Assembly: GCA_001584585.1 (NCBI GenBank)
Contig: LSYV01000016.1
Span: 1,840,825-1,854,037, forward strand
Direction: 5' to 3'
Length of the DNA stretch: 13,213 bases
From: Gonium pectorale
Lineage: Eukaryota; Chlorophyta; Chlorophyceae; Chlamydomonadales; Volvocaceae
Shown here: in pieces, positions 1 to 8,454 of the stretch
Position numbering within the stretch: the stretch's first letter is position 1
How the letters are laid out: each line of letters starts with the position of its first letter
Translations under genes and position numbers: made by a program
The notes under the pieces: model-generated
What the model was told of the DNA's origin: nothing
The model's input: the letters and a program-made list of their open reading frames with translations, nothing else
The model's database searches: none

Positions 1-3000
1 GCCCTCATCCTCGAGCCCCAAAGCCGCCGCCGCTTCGCCCGCCCTTACACCCAGGTTCAGCAGGTCATCCATGAACTCCCGGTGCTGCCGCATGGCCTCG
101 TCCGCCGCCCCATCGGCGGCCGCCGCCGCCGCCGCGGCGGCGGCAGCGGCGATGCGGGCACCGCGGCCAGCTCGATCGCGGCCTCGCAGGCGGTCCAAGA
201 ATAGCCCGCCGCCGCCGCCGGCCGCGGCCGCAGCGCCGCCGCCGCCAGGCGGCATGACGCCGAGGCGGAGGAGGTCGTTCATGGCGCGGCGCGCCGCGGC
301 GTCGTTGCCCAGCCCCTGCCGCTCGTACCAGTGGGCGCGGAAGTCCTGCTCCAGGCGGCGGTTGTTGTCGTCCCACAGCCGGCAGCTGCGGGGTCGAGGG
401 GATAAGGATGTGGGTTTGAGTGTGAGGGTGGTAATGTGTTCGGCGTGGACCATTACAAAGGTGGCCGCTCGGGGCAGGGGCCAAGGCAAGCGAAAAGGGC
501 TGGCAATGATAGCATGATGACGACGAACAGGAGGAGTACCTCAGGTCTATCCGAATCCTGCGACCAGCACAGCAGCCGTTTGGGCAGCAGCGGCGTGAGT
601 ATGGACCGCCTGGACGGTGGTCGCTTGGAGGCACGGGGCAATACGGGTGGCACTAGGCGCTAGGAGGGGAGGGCCTCCAGGCCGAAACCCCCGACCACCG
701 GTGCATCAAGGCAGGGCCAGGAGATGCAGAGCAGGCACCAGCGAGACGCGTGGGGAACCCTGGGACTACATCCCGGTTGCAGCCATTACAATCGCCCGCT
801 CAAACCCCTCCTTCGTACCCCGTAGCAAAGCGGAAAGCTGGTCCCCCAAGCCCGTCGCCACACCTGCAGGTGGGCTGGCTGCGCGGGCGCAGCAGCCCGG
901 CCGCGGGCCCCGCCGCCCCGGCCGCCTGCTTGCGCCACGGCGCCCCGCACTTGTAGCACCACTCCGCTCCGCACTTGCAGGTGATGTGGTTGCAGCCGTG
1001 CGCCAGCTCCACCATCTGGCGGCACTGCGGGCAGGGCTTCCAGCCGCGCTCGCCCGCCACGCCCAGAAGCGCCGCGTCGCCGCCGGCCTGCGCGGACAGG
1101 ACCCCCTGCTGCGCGCACGACTGCGGAGCAGGGGATGATGAAGGCAACGGGCCGGAGCGGGAAGGGGGTCAACAGGTTTGAAAGCGGAGCGGGCGGGGGG
1201 CCTGAGTAGCGGCCATGAGTTGCGGGTTTGGCGTGAAGCACGGCGATGGACGGCGATGGACGGCGACGGACGGGGGCCAGGTCCGGTAGCAAAGCGCTCT
1301 CTCTGAGAGAGAGATAGAGAGAGAGAGAGCTCGGTGCCTCGACAGCGCAGGAACACAGTCGCACAGCACCTCTCCGCAGCCTTGGTCCGCAGGCGAACAA
1401 GCGCAGCATCCTCCGCCGCTACCCCACGGGTGCAAAGCTTCGCCAAGGTGGGCTGCAACGTGCCCACGGGCCCCATGCTACATCCCCGATTGCACCCGGG
1501 CGACGTTCTCGGCGCCCTCCGCCCAACACCCCGCGCACGACGACTGCCCCCGACCACGAATCACTTACCAGCCCCGCGTGCCACAGCACTCGGCAGCGCA
1601 GGCACAGCTGCTTGCGGCAGCTGGGGCAGCGCGCGGGCGCGTTCTCAGCGAGCTCGCCCTCCTGCAGGGCACGGCAAGGGCAGGGCGAGGCGCGGAACGG
1701 GACACGAGAGTGCGAGATTAAGGACGTGGAGAGCACCCGGCACTGGAGTCGGACAGAAAGCACAACGGGCTGAGCAGCACCCGCTGAGTTTGTGTGCGGT
1801 ATCTCCCCACGTTGACATAATTCCATCCCTTTCCCACTCACGCGGCTCGCAGAGTTGGCACACCAACGTCCCTTTCCACAAACTAGCGCTCCGCACCGCG
1901 CTCTACCTCCCGTGTACTCACGTCTAGCAGCATGAGCATGCTGCACGCGGGGTTGGGGCAGTAGAACTTGAGGTGCGCGGGGAGGCTGGACTCCACCTCC
2001 AGCTGCGGCCGAAGAGGGGGCGATGGGACGGAGCGGGGCGGGGCAGATGTTACCAATGTGGATGAGAATCGGGTGGGCTGGGAGAGTCGGGGGCGCCCCG
2101 CTGTGCTCTTAACGCCCAGGCAAAGGGCTCCACCATCCTGGCTGGCGCATACGCATGCCTCACACAGACGCATTCACGCCCTACCCTCTCCAGCTTCTCC
2201 CTGTCCTCGGGCTCCTCCAGCAGGGAGAGGCCCTCGGGCACCGTGACGCCGGAGCCACTGCGCGTGGTGGGCAAGGGGGGACGCGGGGAGGCGCAAGACA
2301 GTTGCGTCGAAGGCGAAAAGAGCGACCATATGCTTGGGAGGGAGGCCCCGGGACGCGCGCAACACGCACGGCCCGTGCCGGGGCCGGGGCGCAGGGCACC
2401 GGCAGGCTGGCAGGCTGGATGGTCCCGTACAACGCCCACGGCCTCAGTCCCTGCCGCAGCCTCAAAGGCTTGGCTGTCTGCCGCTCGAGGCACGCGCCTC
2501 GCCCAGCTCCGGTCCCGTCGTCGATCCGTCGCTCCTGCTCCCCACTCTCCCGCTCTTACCCCACCGCGCACCCCTCCCTCCCTCTCTTTTGCTTACGTGC
2601 AGTCGGGCTGCGGGCAGCGCACGGGGAAGACCTTCTCCCGCGCCGCCAGCTGCACGTGGCGACCCAGGCAGGCGCGGCAGAAGCGGTGGCGGCACGACTC
2701 TGCGGGAGGCGGGGGCGCGGGCGGGCAGGAGTGCGGGCGGCGAGGGAGAGGTGGGTCGATGGAGCCTGCAGTTGGGATGGCGTCATGGGAACTTGCACGG
2801 CTGTCACAGCGTCCGTCCCTTCTTGATGGGCCACATACAGGCATGCGAGCACGCCTTGCGCACGGTCCCTGTCCGGCCCTCCCGACCAACCCAGATCGCC
2901 AACCCAGCACCGCCTCAACCAGCGCACGCGTACCCAGCGTGTGAAAGGCCCCAGCCGGCTGCTCGTCCAGGCAGATGCCGCACGTGGCCAGCTCGCCGCC

Positions 3001-3615
3001 GTCAGCAGGGCCGGCAGCACCGGAACCGGCAGCCGCCGAAGGCCCAGCGGCCGCGGCCGCTGCTGAAGCGGTCCTGCGACCGGCAGCGGCGGCGTGCAGG
3101 GCCCCAGCTCCTGTCGCACCCGCAACTGCGGCAGCCGCAGCGGCAGCCGCAACGTCCATGTCCTCACCGCTCCCGTCGTCCCCGCCGTCGCTGCCGCTGC
3201 TCTGGTCGTCATCGGCGGCGGCGGCGGGATACACGTCAGCCATGCCATCGCCAGGCAGACGGGCCGCAGCTGCCGCCGCAATGGTGCTTTCGGCCCCAGC
3301 ACGCTGGCCTGTCGCCGCTGCAGCGCCAACCCTAGCACCTGCAGCTCTGGGCCCAGCACCTGCGGCTGCGACCTCGGCCCGCGTACGGGGCCCGAGGAAG
3401 AAGGCGCGAGGCATGGTGTGGGGGTCACCAAGGCGCATTCGCGTTTGCACGGGACGCCGCTGCAGGATGTCCTCGTCGCTCTGGTTGCCGGCCAGAGCCT
3501 CTCCGCCATCGCGATCCTCCCCGTTGCTCTCGTCCTCCTCGTCATCATCGTCGTCAATGACAATGATCTCCGGGTCCGTTTGCTCGGCGCCATGGCGTTT
3601 GCCGCGATGGTGCAG
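1..3615 (-). CDS. RBR-type (RING1-IBR-RING2) E3 ubiquitin ligase, RNF14-like; multi-exon, 3' end off the window
   Basis: Exons in coding order are 3615-2934, 2699-2597, 2257-2185, 2002-1922, 1661-1569, 1120-864 and 385-1. Every intron is GT-AG and every junction keeps the frame (558 codons visible, no stop). Counting from 3615: residues 1-210 are low complexity, with an acidic stretch after IIVI (17-20), a second acidic patch and alanine runs. RING1 is 212-261 (CGIC, then C-x-H-x2-C-x2-C, then CPQPDC). IBR is 301-346 (C301, C306, C325, C328, C333, C336, H341, C346). RING2 is 374-431, with CPQC and then HGCNHITC, where C387 fits the catalytic cysteine. It ends CSCRLWDD, a usual RBR ending. Family knowledge: ubiquitin passes from an E2 bound at RING1 to the RING2 cysteine and then to the substrate. 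The tail (435-558) is charged, then Ala/Gly-rich, and continues past the left edge. The first exon's 5' boundary is uncertain: the frame stays open upstream to an ATG at 3777. The RNF14-like assignment rests on the RING2 tail and on a likely RWD exon upstream. Confidence 0.9.
115..168. repeat. GCC/GCG trinucleotide run coding for polyalanine
   Basis: The C-terminal exon of the RBR ligase has a run of GCC/GCG codons on the minus strand giving about a dozen consecutive alanines. Glycine/alanine runs follow at about 190-245. Such runs are common in proteins of GC-rich green algae. Confidence 0.85.
386..863 (-). other. Last intron of the RBR ligase gene (478 bp)
   Basis: The donor is TGCAG|GTGTGGCG (exon ends at 864) and the acceptor is cgaccccgcag (exon starts at 385). 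Splicing joins QPTC to SCRLWDD, which restores the conserved C-x-C-x-LW end of RING2. No gene or repeat is evident inside it. The open frames here look like GC-rich noise. Confidence 0.8.
1241..1270. repeat. Decamer tandem repeat, 3 copies
   Basis: Three adjacent copies of cggcgatgga are present, the third with one change (cggcgacgga). The array lies in the RBR gene's 448-bp intron, about 120 bp from the acceptor. Confidence 0.9.
1299..1331. repeat. CT/GA microsatellite with inverted centre
   Basis: A short (CT)n run meets a longer, slightly interrupted (GA)n run, so the two arms can pair as a hairpin. On the coding strand of the RBR gene it reads CT-rich then GA-rich inside the intron. Confidence 0.85.
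2258..2596 (-). other. Intron after the RING1 exon (339 bp)
   Basis: The donor is TGCAC|GTAAGC (exon ends at 2597) and the acceptor is caccacgcgcag (exon starts at 2257). It splits a Thr codon (AC/T) directly after the last RING1 cysteine. No internal feature was recognised. Confidence 0.8.
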
Positions 3616-3676
3616 CTTGCCAGGCGCCCGACGCACGGCTTCGCACCGTCCGGGCGGTGGAGATCGGCGGAAGTAC

Positions 3677-4121
3677 CTGCATGTATTCAGGGGCGGCCGC
3701 AACCAGGAACGGGGTCTCAGGCCGATGGTCGAGACCTGGCAGAACGGGTGTTGAGGTGAACGAACAGAAGCAAGCACCGTTGCTTAACATGAGCAGCAGA
3801 CGCCTGGTGGCGCGCTTAGACAGAGCAATCTCGAGGAGATGCGCCCTCCTTGTAACTTGTCAACGCAGCGGGCCCAACGCTTTTTCACGAGCTATAACTA
3901 CCTGTGGCCACGCTGAGCGGGCAGAAGTCCGGGTGCTGCCTCCTCGGCCGGTTGCTCCTCCATCTTTGGCGCCAGTCCTCCACGAGCGCGGCCATACCGA
4001 GGACCGTCGCCCACAGCCTCTGCAGCTCCGGGCTGGCCCCTTGGCTCCAACTTGTCCATTGAAGCTGTATCAGCCCATACGCATGTCCAGAGGGGGTGTG
4101 GGGAAGGACTTCAAGAACTAG
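3677..4121 (-). CDS. Probable 5' exons of the RBR ligase: RWD-domain C-terminal half plus a linker exon
   Basis: Two exons are proposed. Exon 4121-3902 follows an acceptor-like tatattgcag and ends CAG|GTAGTT. Its product contains LPHTPSG, then LQWTSWSQ and LQRLW-x4-G-x2-AL-x3-W. This fits the end of an RWD domain as in RNF14-type ligases: LP-x2-YPS, a Trp before the last helices, then LW-x4-G and a Trp-containing helix. The usual Tyr in the YP motif is Thr here. Exon 3735-3677 follows a good pyrimidine tract and ttctgccag; it encodes PETPFLVAAAPEYMQ and ends CAG|GTACTT, in phase with the first exon. Joining it to the core frame needs a short intron (3676-3616, 61 bp) with a non-ideal AAG acceptor, or a later AG at 3583 or 3568. 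The N-terminal half of the RWD and the start codon were not found upstream. Alternatives are that translation starts at the ATG at 3777, or that the 5' end is degenerate. Confidence 0.45.
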
Positions 4122-5360
4122 CTGCAATATATAAGGCGTGAGGGCTGTTTGCGCGAGGATACAAAAGATTTCTTGTGCGTCTTGCCGTCCGAGCCTCAGT
4201 CACCTTTTGATACGGGTATATAATATGGTTTTGGGCTTCAACAGGGCATGTGAAACAGGACTGGGCCGACCCAACTGCCAGGTACCTCCTCCCAACTCCA
4301 AGTAAGCCGCAAGAGGTACTTTACGCACGTGCAATATCATGATTTACAGCGAGCATGATGTAACAAAAAGATTATCCTTGCCAAAACTGTAAATATCTGG
4401 AGCTAGCATTGGCTACTCTCTCAATGTGGACATCACGCCATTGCACATGAACATTGGCACTACAGCAGCGCCTGTTTCGGCAGTGACGCGGCACGGACGG
4501 TCGGGCGGCGGAACGCACCACGTGCGGCACTCCTGAGCTTTTCAGGTCTATGATCTGGTCACAGAGGGGAGGTTACAGAGGCAAGGAACGATGTCGCGCA
4601 GGAGGAAAGTAAGCTGTTAGGGGGCCTGAAGCGGTGGGGACCTCATGCCTGGACCACCTGCACGTTTGAAAGTATGGAGCAGGTCAAGTTATGTGCCAAT
4701 TTAACGATTTAATGGAACGCTTTATATAGTGCCTTTCCGTAGGGGGGCTTCCCTGGAGCCCGCCCAGCTTCCTGCACTTTCGCGCTGGCCTGCGTTTCTT
4801 ATGGGTTGCGGTACTGCATTTGTAGCGCTCCAGTACGTTTTTTTTTGGAGCTGCACAGGCAAATTGAACCGTATGCCAGGCGAGGGTAGTGTCCGTTAAC
4901 ACTTTGCTCCGAGGACCGAGCAGTACCCTAAACCTTCGGACATAGCAGTCAATGCCAGGGACCATATAATTTCTGGAGGCTCAGGAAAAGCAGGCCCGCG
5001 GCTGACTGGCCGGACGACCAACTGCTGTCTACCAATCAGTTTTCGGCGACTTTCCGGCGCAGATGGCTCGTCTCCGGAGATCCGGGCATGAGCACAGCAG
5101 CGGCAGCAGCGGCCCGGGTCCCAATCCTTGTCCGCCAGCAGCAGGATGCAGTGTCGGGATTCCTGGATATCCGTATTCGACATTTGTAAGCGCATACTCG
5201 TCGGTGACTTACATCACGCTGTCTGCGTCGCAACGCAATCGTTCGGTTATTCCCATACGGCCCTCACACAGAAACAGCCACGCAGGCAAAGAACCGATGG
5301 CAACGTTCCGTTCCCCCAAACACAACTATGACACAGTCGGCATAGCACGCTGAACATATG
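4122..5360. other. Gene-poor interval upstream of the RBR gene
   Basis: This stretch is visibly lower in GC than the flanking genes. It contains AT-rich, TATA-like stretches, the clearest being gtatataatatgg near 4216-4228 and atatataagg near 4127-4136. These could belong to a promoter of the minus-strand gene, but the gene's start is not located. The open frames seen (for example minus 4896-5195 and 4684-4965) show no domain and no coding-like codon choice. The missing first exon(s) of the RBR gene could be here. Confidence 0.5.
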
Positions 5361-5465
5361 CAAAAAAAGAGAAACCTGCCTGCACAGAAAGAGGGAGCCC
5401 GCCTCTACGGCCATACACGCCCGAAGGCGCGACGTTCCCAATAGGGCGGGCGGGTACAGAGCCCG
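5361..5465. repeat. Dispersed hairpin repeat, copy 1
   Basis: It shares with the copies at 7990, 8150 and 8920 an A-rich start (aaaaaagagaaacc), a gaaagagggagccc block, cctctacgg-x-cataca, and the core cgcccgaaggcg. A ttcc-x-a-x-agggcggg block follows. The core can fold as CGCC-CGAA-GGCG, and AGAGG/CCTCT can form a preceding stem. There is no coding evidence. It is probably a degenerate mobile-element fragment or other dispersed repeat. Confidence 0.7.
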
Positions 5466-7080
5466 CAAGACATATGAGATATGACGTTCGTCCCGCGCAT
5501 GCAGGGATGTGTTGTGTTTGCGTAAGGTGCGTGGCAACAGAGTGGAGAGAGTGGAGCTCAAGGAAGGCAAGGCTGACTGAGGGCCTGGACAGGGGCTAGT
5601 ACGCCACATAGTACTTGCCACATGCATACAATTGTCCATGCATGTCCATGAGGTCAACTTTGAGACAGTGGGCTCGCCGGGCAGGCCCTCATAAAGATGC
5701 TTGCAACCGACACACCGGAAATCCATCGTTTCTCGGCCTATTGGCCAAGCCCAATCCACTGGGCACACAGAGGAACCGTAGCGCTTCAAACTCGAAAACG
5801 AGGCACGGGAGTGCAAATAGGAAATGGGGATTGCTTGTGAGGTCTTTGGCTCTTGAAACACAAACGCATACGCAAACCCAGTCCAGTCTAAAGACCTCGA
5901 GTCTGCCAAGCCGTACCCCGTCGGCTTGGCAGAGACACCCCGTGCACGTGCCCGTGCAGACAGCAAGCCTAGCAGAAGGAAGAACAAAACGAGCGCACGG
6001 CGGGAGGGTGGGGAAGAGAAGCTCGAGTTCACAACACACAAAAAAACACGCCTCGGGCGCGCCTGTTAAACACCGTCCGACAGGTCCGACTGGCCGACAG
6101 CCAGCGCCACAGGGACTAACGCCTGCCTAGAGGCAGTGTTGTGAACAGCAGCGAACAAACCAAAAACGCACCAGGACGCAGCGACCAAGAAACTCGGAAG
6201 GATGGGTAGCTGTACCGTACTCGGCCTCCCGTCCACTGCCGGGCTCGAAACACACACCTGCCGCGGACCAGTGGGTGACTCGCCCGCTCCTTCAAACCGC
6301 ACTTTAATCATATTAAAACAACAAGTTTGAATTCGTATGCAGACAGGCTGGCACGATGCAGGCTGGCGCGATGGCGCCCACGATGGCGCCTGCTGCAGCG
6401 CCTGCCACATTTGAAGGCGGGGCCAGGGTGACGGTAGTTCAGCTATGCCGCTACATGAATTCATTGGGGTGATCCTGTGCACAGTATCTGTAGTTATGGA
6501 ATCAGGCCTACTACGAGCTGATTCGCTTTCGGCTGGGTTGCTGCTGGGAGACTGGAGCAACCGTCCCAACGGCGGGTGGCCTAGGTGTGAGCGCGCGTGC
6601 AAGTGCCACATCAACACGGAGCCGTAACAATGAGCTGAAAGCCCTGCGGAAGTAAGCTGCGCAATCGACGGTGTGGGCATCCTTCCCACAGGAAAAAACT
6701 GGAATGTTCAGGAGCCACTCCTGAGGCGGTGACAGTGGGGGGCGGCGGCGTTCTTCCATAATGGCACGGCTGTCACATGCACATGACATGGTCCTCAGGC
6801 CAGCAATGGTGCTCACGATGAAGACAAAGGCATTGGGCAAGAAAACAATCATTGGGCAAAGGCACTCATGACTGCACTCCGTACTGACAGGCATGGGCGG
6901 CTCATCATACAAGCAAGGACGGCGCCACAGGTTGTGCATGCTTGTGTGTACCCTTGGCAGCAATGTCCCGCCCCCTGTGGTCCTGGTGCGCTCGCAGGCC
7001 ACGGTTCCGGTCCGAGGTCTCGTCAAGATCTCGCCAAGATCTCGCCGCGCATATGGGCCCGAAGTTTTTCTGGGGATAGG
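5466..7080. other. Intergenic stretch without a supportable gene
   Basis: Long frames exist (minus 5247-6041, minus 6066-6689, plus 5615-6130) but none shows a recognisable domain, and their codon choice is unlike the two real genes. Small direct repeats occur: gtccatg near 5634-5652, gatggcgcc near 6370-6391, and caagatctcg twice at 7023-7043. The minus-strand frame starting at 6041 opens with a hydrophobic, signal-peptide-like stretch (see findings). Confidence 0.5.
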
Positions 7081-7240
7081 TTACAGGCGGAGAGGTAAAT
7101 AAGGGCACAGACAACGGGAGGGACAGGTACCCCTCCCGTGACCTTCGAAACCCTGCCCCAACTACAGCGCAGCACGGCAGCCAGGACCAAACTCTGACGG
7201 CGCGCACACGAAGAGAAGGAGCTCTGCAGCTACCGATGCT
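7081..7240. repeat. Diverged duplicated segment, copy 1
   Basis: It aligns with 7790-7975. The best shared block is ccctgcccyaactacagcgca followed by cacg-x-cagcca-x-gacc (7162-7196). Weaker similarity lies around cagacaa and gggaggg/ctcccg upstream, and around gaa-x-agaag and tac/tag-ccg-atgct downstream. No coding content was recognised. Confidence 0.6.
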
Positions 7241-7789
7241 ACCCACATCACGGCCTTTGTCGCAGGGCCTGTCGGAAGATCATAAGCGCCGCGATGTAGC
7301 ACCTTTCCTTTGTTTTCACCATGGGAGGGCTGCCTGTCCCTTCGGTTGTCTTGCGTTGTGACCTTCCTTCCGTCTTGCCCTTCCCTTTCCTCTCTCTTGC
7401 AGCGTGGATACCATGTAACGTTACATTGGTCGTGGCGCCTTGGGTGGCCTCGCAGTCAGCTCGGTTCGCTCGCCGTTCGTGTCGTTGCCCGTACTACAGC
7501 ATGACAGGCGTACAGCTGCTGTTGCTCCTGCCGCTGCTGGGTGCTGTTAGTGGCACGGCAACTGCGTGCCAAGAAATAGAAACGCGCTGGAGAAGTGGGT
7601 CCATTGGCGGCCAGCGGTAGCCAGACACGCGGCTCGCCGCCCGGCCCGGTACGCAGGCAGCGGTGTAGGGGCCTGAACGTAGGGATGATGACGGGGTTGT
7701 CAGTCAGCCACCGTCGTTGCAGGCAGCGGCTGCTGAGATGCGGACAGGTTCATACGTTGACATTTGTTTCGGAAGGACAGATTGCAGGG
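7241..7789. other. Intergenic stretch between the two duplicated segments
   Basis: Open frames on the plus strand (7310-7620) are short and show no domain. A single copy of the ccatyggcggccagcggt motif, also found twice near 8350-8454, lies at 7601-7618. Nothing else was recognised. Confidence 0.5.
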
Positions 7790-7975
7790 AAGGGAGGCGA
7801 GAAAGGGCAAGACCACGGCGTGGGGCGGGGGCAGACAACCCTCCCGGGCACTTTGAGTTTGGCACTAGTAACCATTTAAGCCCTGCCCTAACTACAGCGC
7901 ACCACGCCAGCCAAGACCGAGCGTGAACGAACGTGAACAGAAGCACTCCTTCCCGCGTAGCCGTATGCTGGTGGG
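7790..7975. repeat. Diverged duplicated segment, copy 2
   Basis: Partner of 7081-7240. It shares the block with aactacagcgca (near 7890-7901) and the flanking similarities, with numerous substitutions and small indels, which suggests an old duplication or two insertions of one repeat. It directly precedes dispersed-repeat copy 2. Confidence 0.6.
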
Positions 7976-7989
7976 GCCCGTGGTGGAAA

Positions 7990-8120
7990 GGAGAAAAAGG
8001 TAGGACAGGAACATGGAAGGATACATCTACGGTCATATACACCCGAAGGTGCGGCATTTCAATTGCATTTCCAGCAGGGAGCCGGGGACAAGGCATGGCG
8101 GGCGACGGAAACGAGCAGGC
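7990..8120. repeat. Dispersed hairpin repeat, copy 2
   Basis: It contains ggaagg-atacatctacggtcatatacacccgaaggtg, then tttccagcaggg-x-gccg, then atggcggg and acgagcaggcgg. Its best match is copy 3, with equivalent cores 160 bp apart (8041 and 8201). The core folds as CACC-CGAA-GGTG. The upstream AGAGGG block is degraded. Confidence 0.75.
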
Positions 8121-8149
8121 GGGCCCTCCAGGTTCGGGGCTAGGTTACA

Positions 8150-8280
8150 TGGTAAAAAAGAGAACCAGAAACGGGGAAGGCAGCCTCTACGGACATACAC
8201 ACCCGAAGGTGTGATGTTTCCAGCAGGGCGCCGAGTACAGGGTATGCATGGCGGGCGAGGTATACGAGCAGACGGCCCCC
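8150..8280. repeat. Dispersed hairpin repeat, copy 3
   Basis: It begins with aaaaaagagaacc like copy 1, then ggaagg-cagcctctacgg-acatacac and the core. The hairpin is the longest of the set, CACACC-CGAA-GGTGTG. The downstream part (tttccagcagggcgccg, atggcgggcg, tacgagcag) matches copy 2. A run of ten C follows at about 8276-8285. Confidence 0.75.
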
Positions 8281-8349
8281 CCCCCGGTGTGTTACCAGAA
8301 CAGTTACCTGACTATAAGTAGAGGGTCCGGCAAGCGGTCGACGAAAGGG

Positions 8350-8374
8350 CCAGTCCATCGGCGGCCAGCGGTTA
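8350..8374. repeat. 25-bp direct repeat, first copy
   Basis: An exact 25-bp match to 8430-8454, 80 bp downstream; it contains tccatcggcggccagcggtt. A close variant (ccattggcggccagcggt) lies at 7601-7618. The following bases, ggttacatggtaa at 8370-8382, are also found at 8143-8155 beside dispersed-repeat copy 3. Confidence 0.9.
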
Positions 8375-8429
8375 CATGGTAAGATGGCAGACCCGGGCGC
8401 GCGTGCGTTGTGTAAGACGTAGTACGTAC

Positions 8430-8454
8430 CCAGTCCATCGGCGGCCAGCGGTTA
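8430..8454. repeat. 25-bp direct repeat, second copy
   Basis: Identical to 8350-8374. Past the repeat the two flanks differ (acatgg after the first copy, ggagac after the second), so the unit ends there. Confidence 0.9.

Larger units (their letters stand above)
1121..1568 (-). other. Intron between IBR and RING2 exons (448 bp), with simple repeats
   Basis: The donor is GGGCTG|GTAAGTGA (exon ends at 1569) and the acceptor is cctgctccgcag (exon starts at 1120), phase 0. Splicing joins WHAGL to SCAQQ, giving the final IBR ligands His and Cys. The intron contains a decamer tandem repeat and a CT/GA microsatellite, listed separately. Confidence 0.85.

Noticed and set aside
71..517. Plus-strand open frame rich in Ala/Pro opposite the ligase tail
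   Set aside because: It is the antisense shadow of the RBR C-terminal exon, kept open by GC-rich codon triplets.
1381..1440. Minus-strand AAEDAALVRL, resembling the helix before RING2
   Set aside because: It lies inside the 448-bp intron. The exon at 1120 supplies the true DAALLGVAGERGW segment in phase with the IBR exon, so this is coincidence.
2334..3335. 333-codon plus-strand open frame
   Set aside because: It runs antisense across RBR exons and introns, with low-complexity Arg/Gln/Pro content and no domain.
4215..4365. Possible first exon on the minus strand (short ORF starting near 4362 and ending near a gtgact donor)
   Set aside because: The product has no RWD N-terminal features and the donor is weak; not enough to extend the gene.
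6066..6689. 207-codon minus-strand frame
   Set aside because: No domain, no plausible splice continuation, and mixed codon use; long frames arise by chance in this composition.
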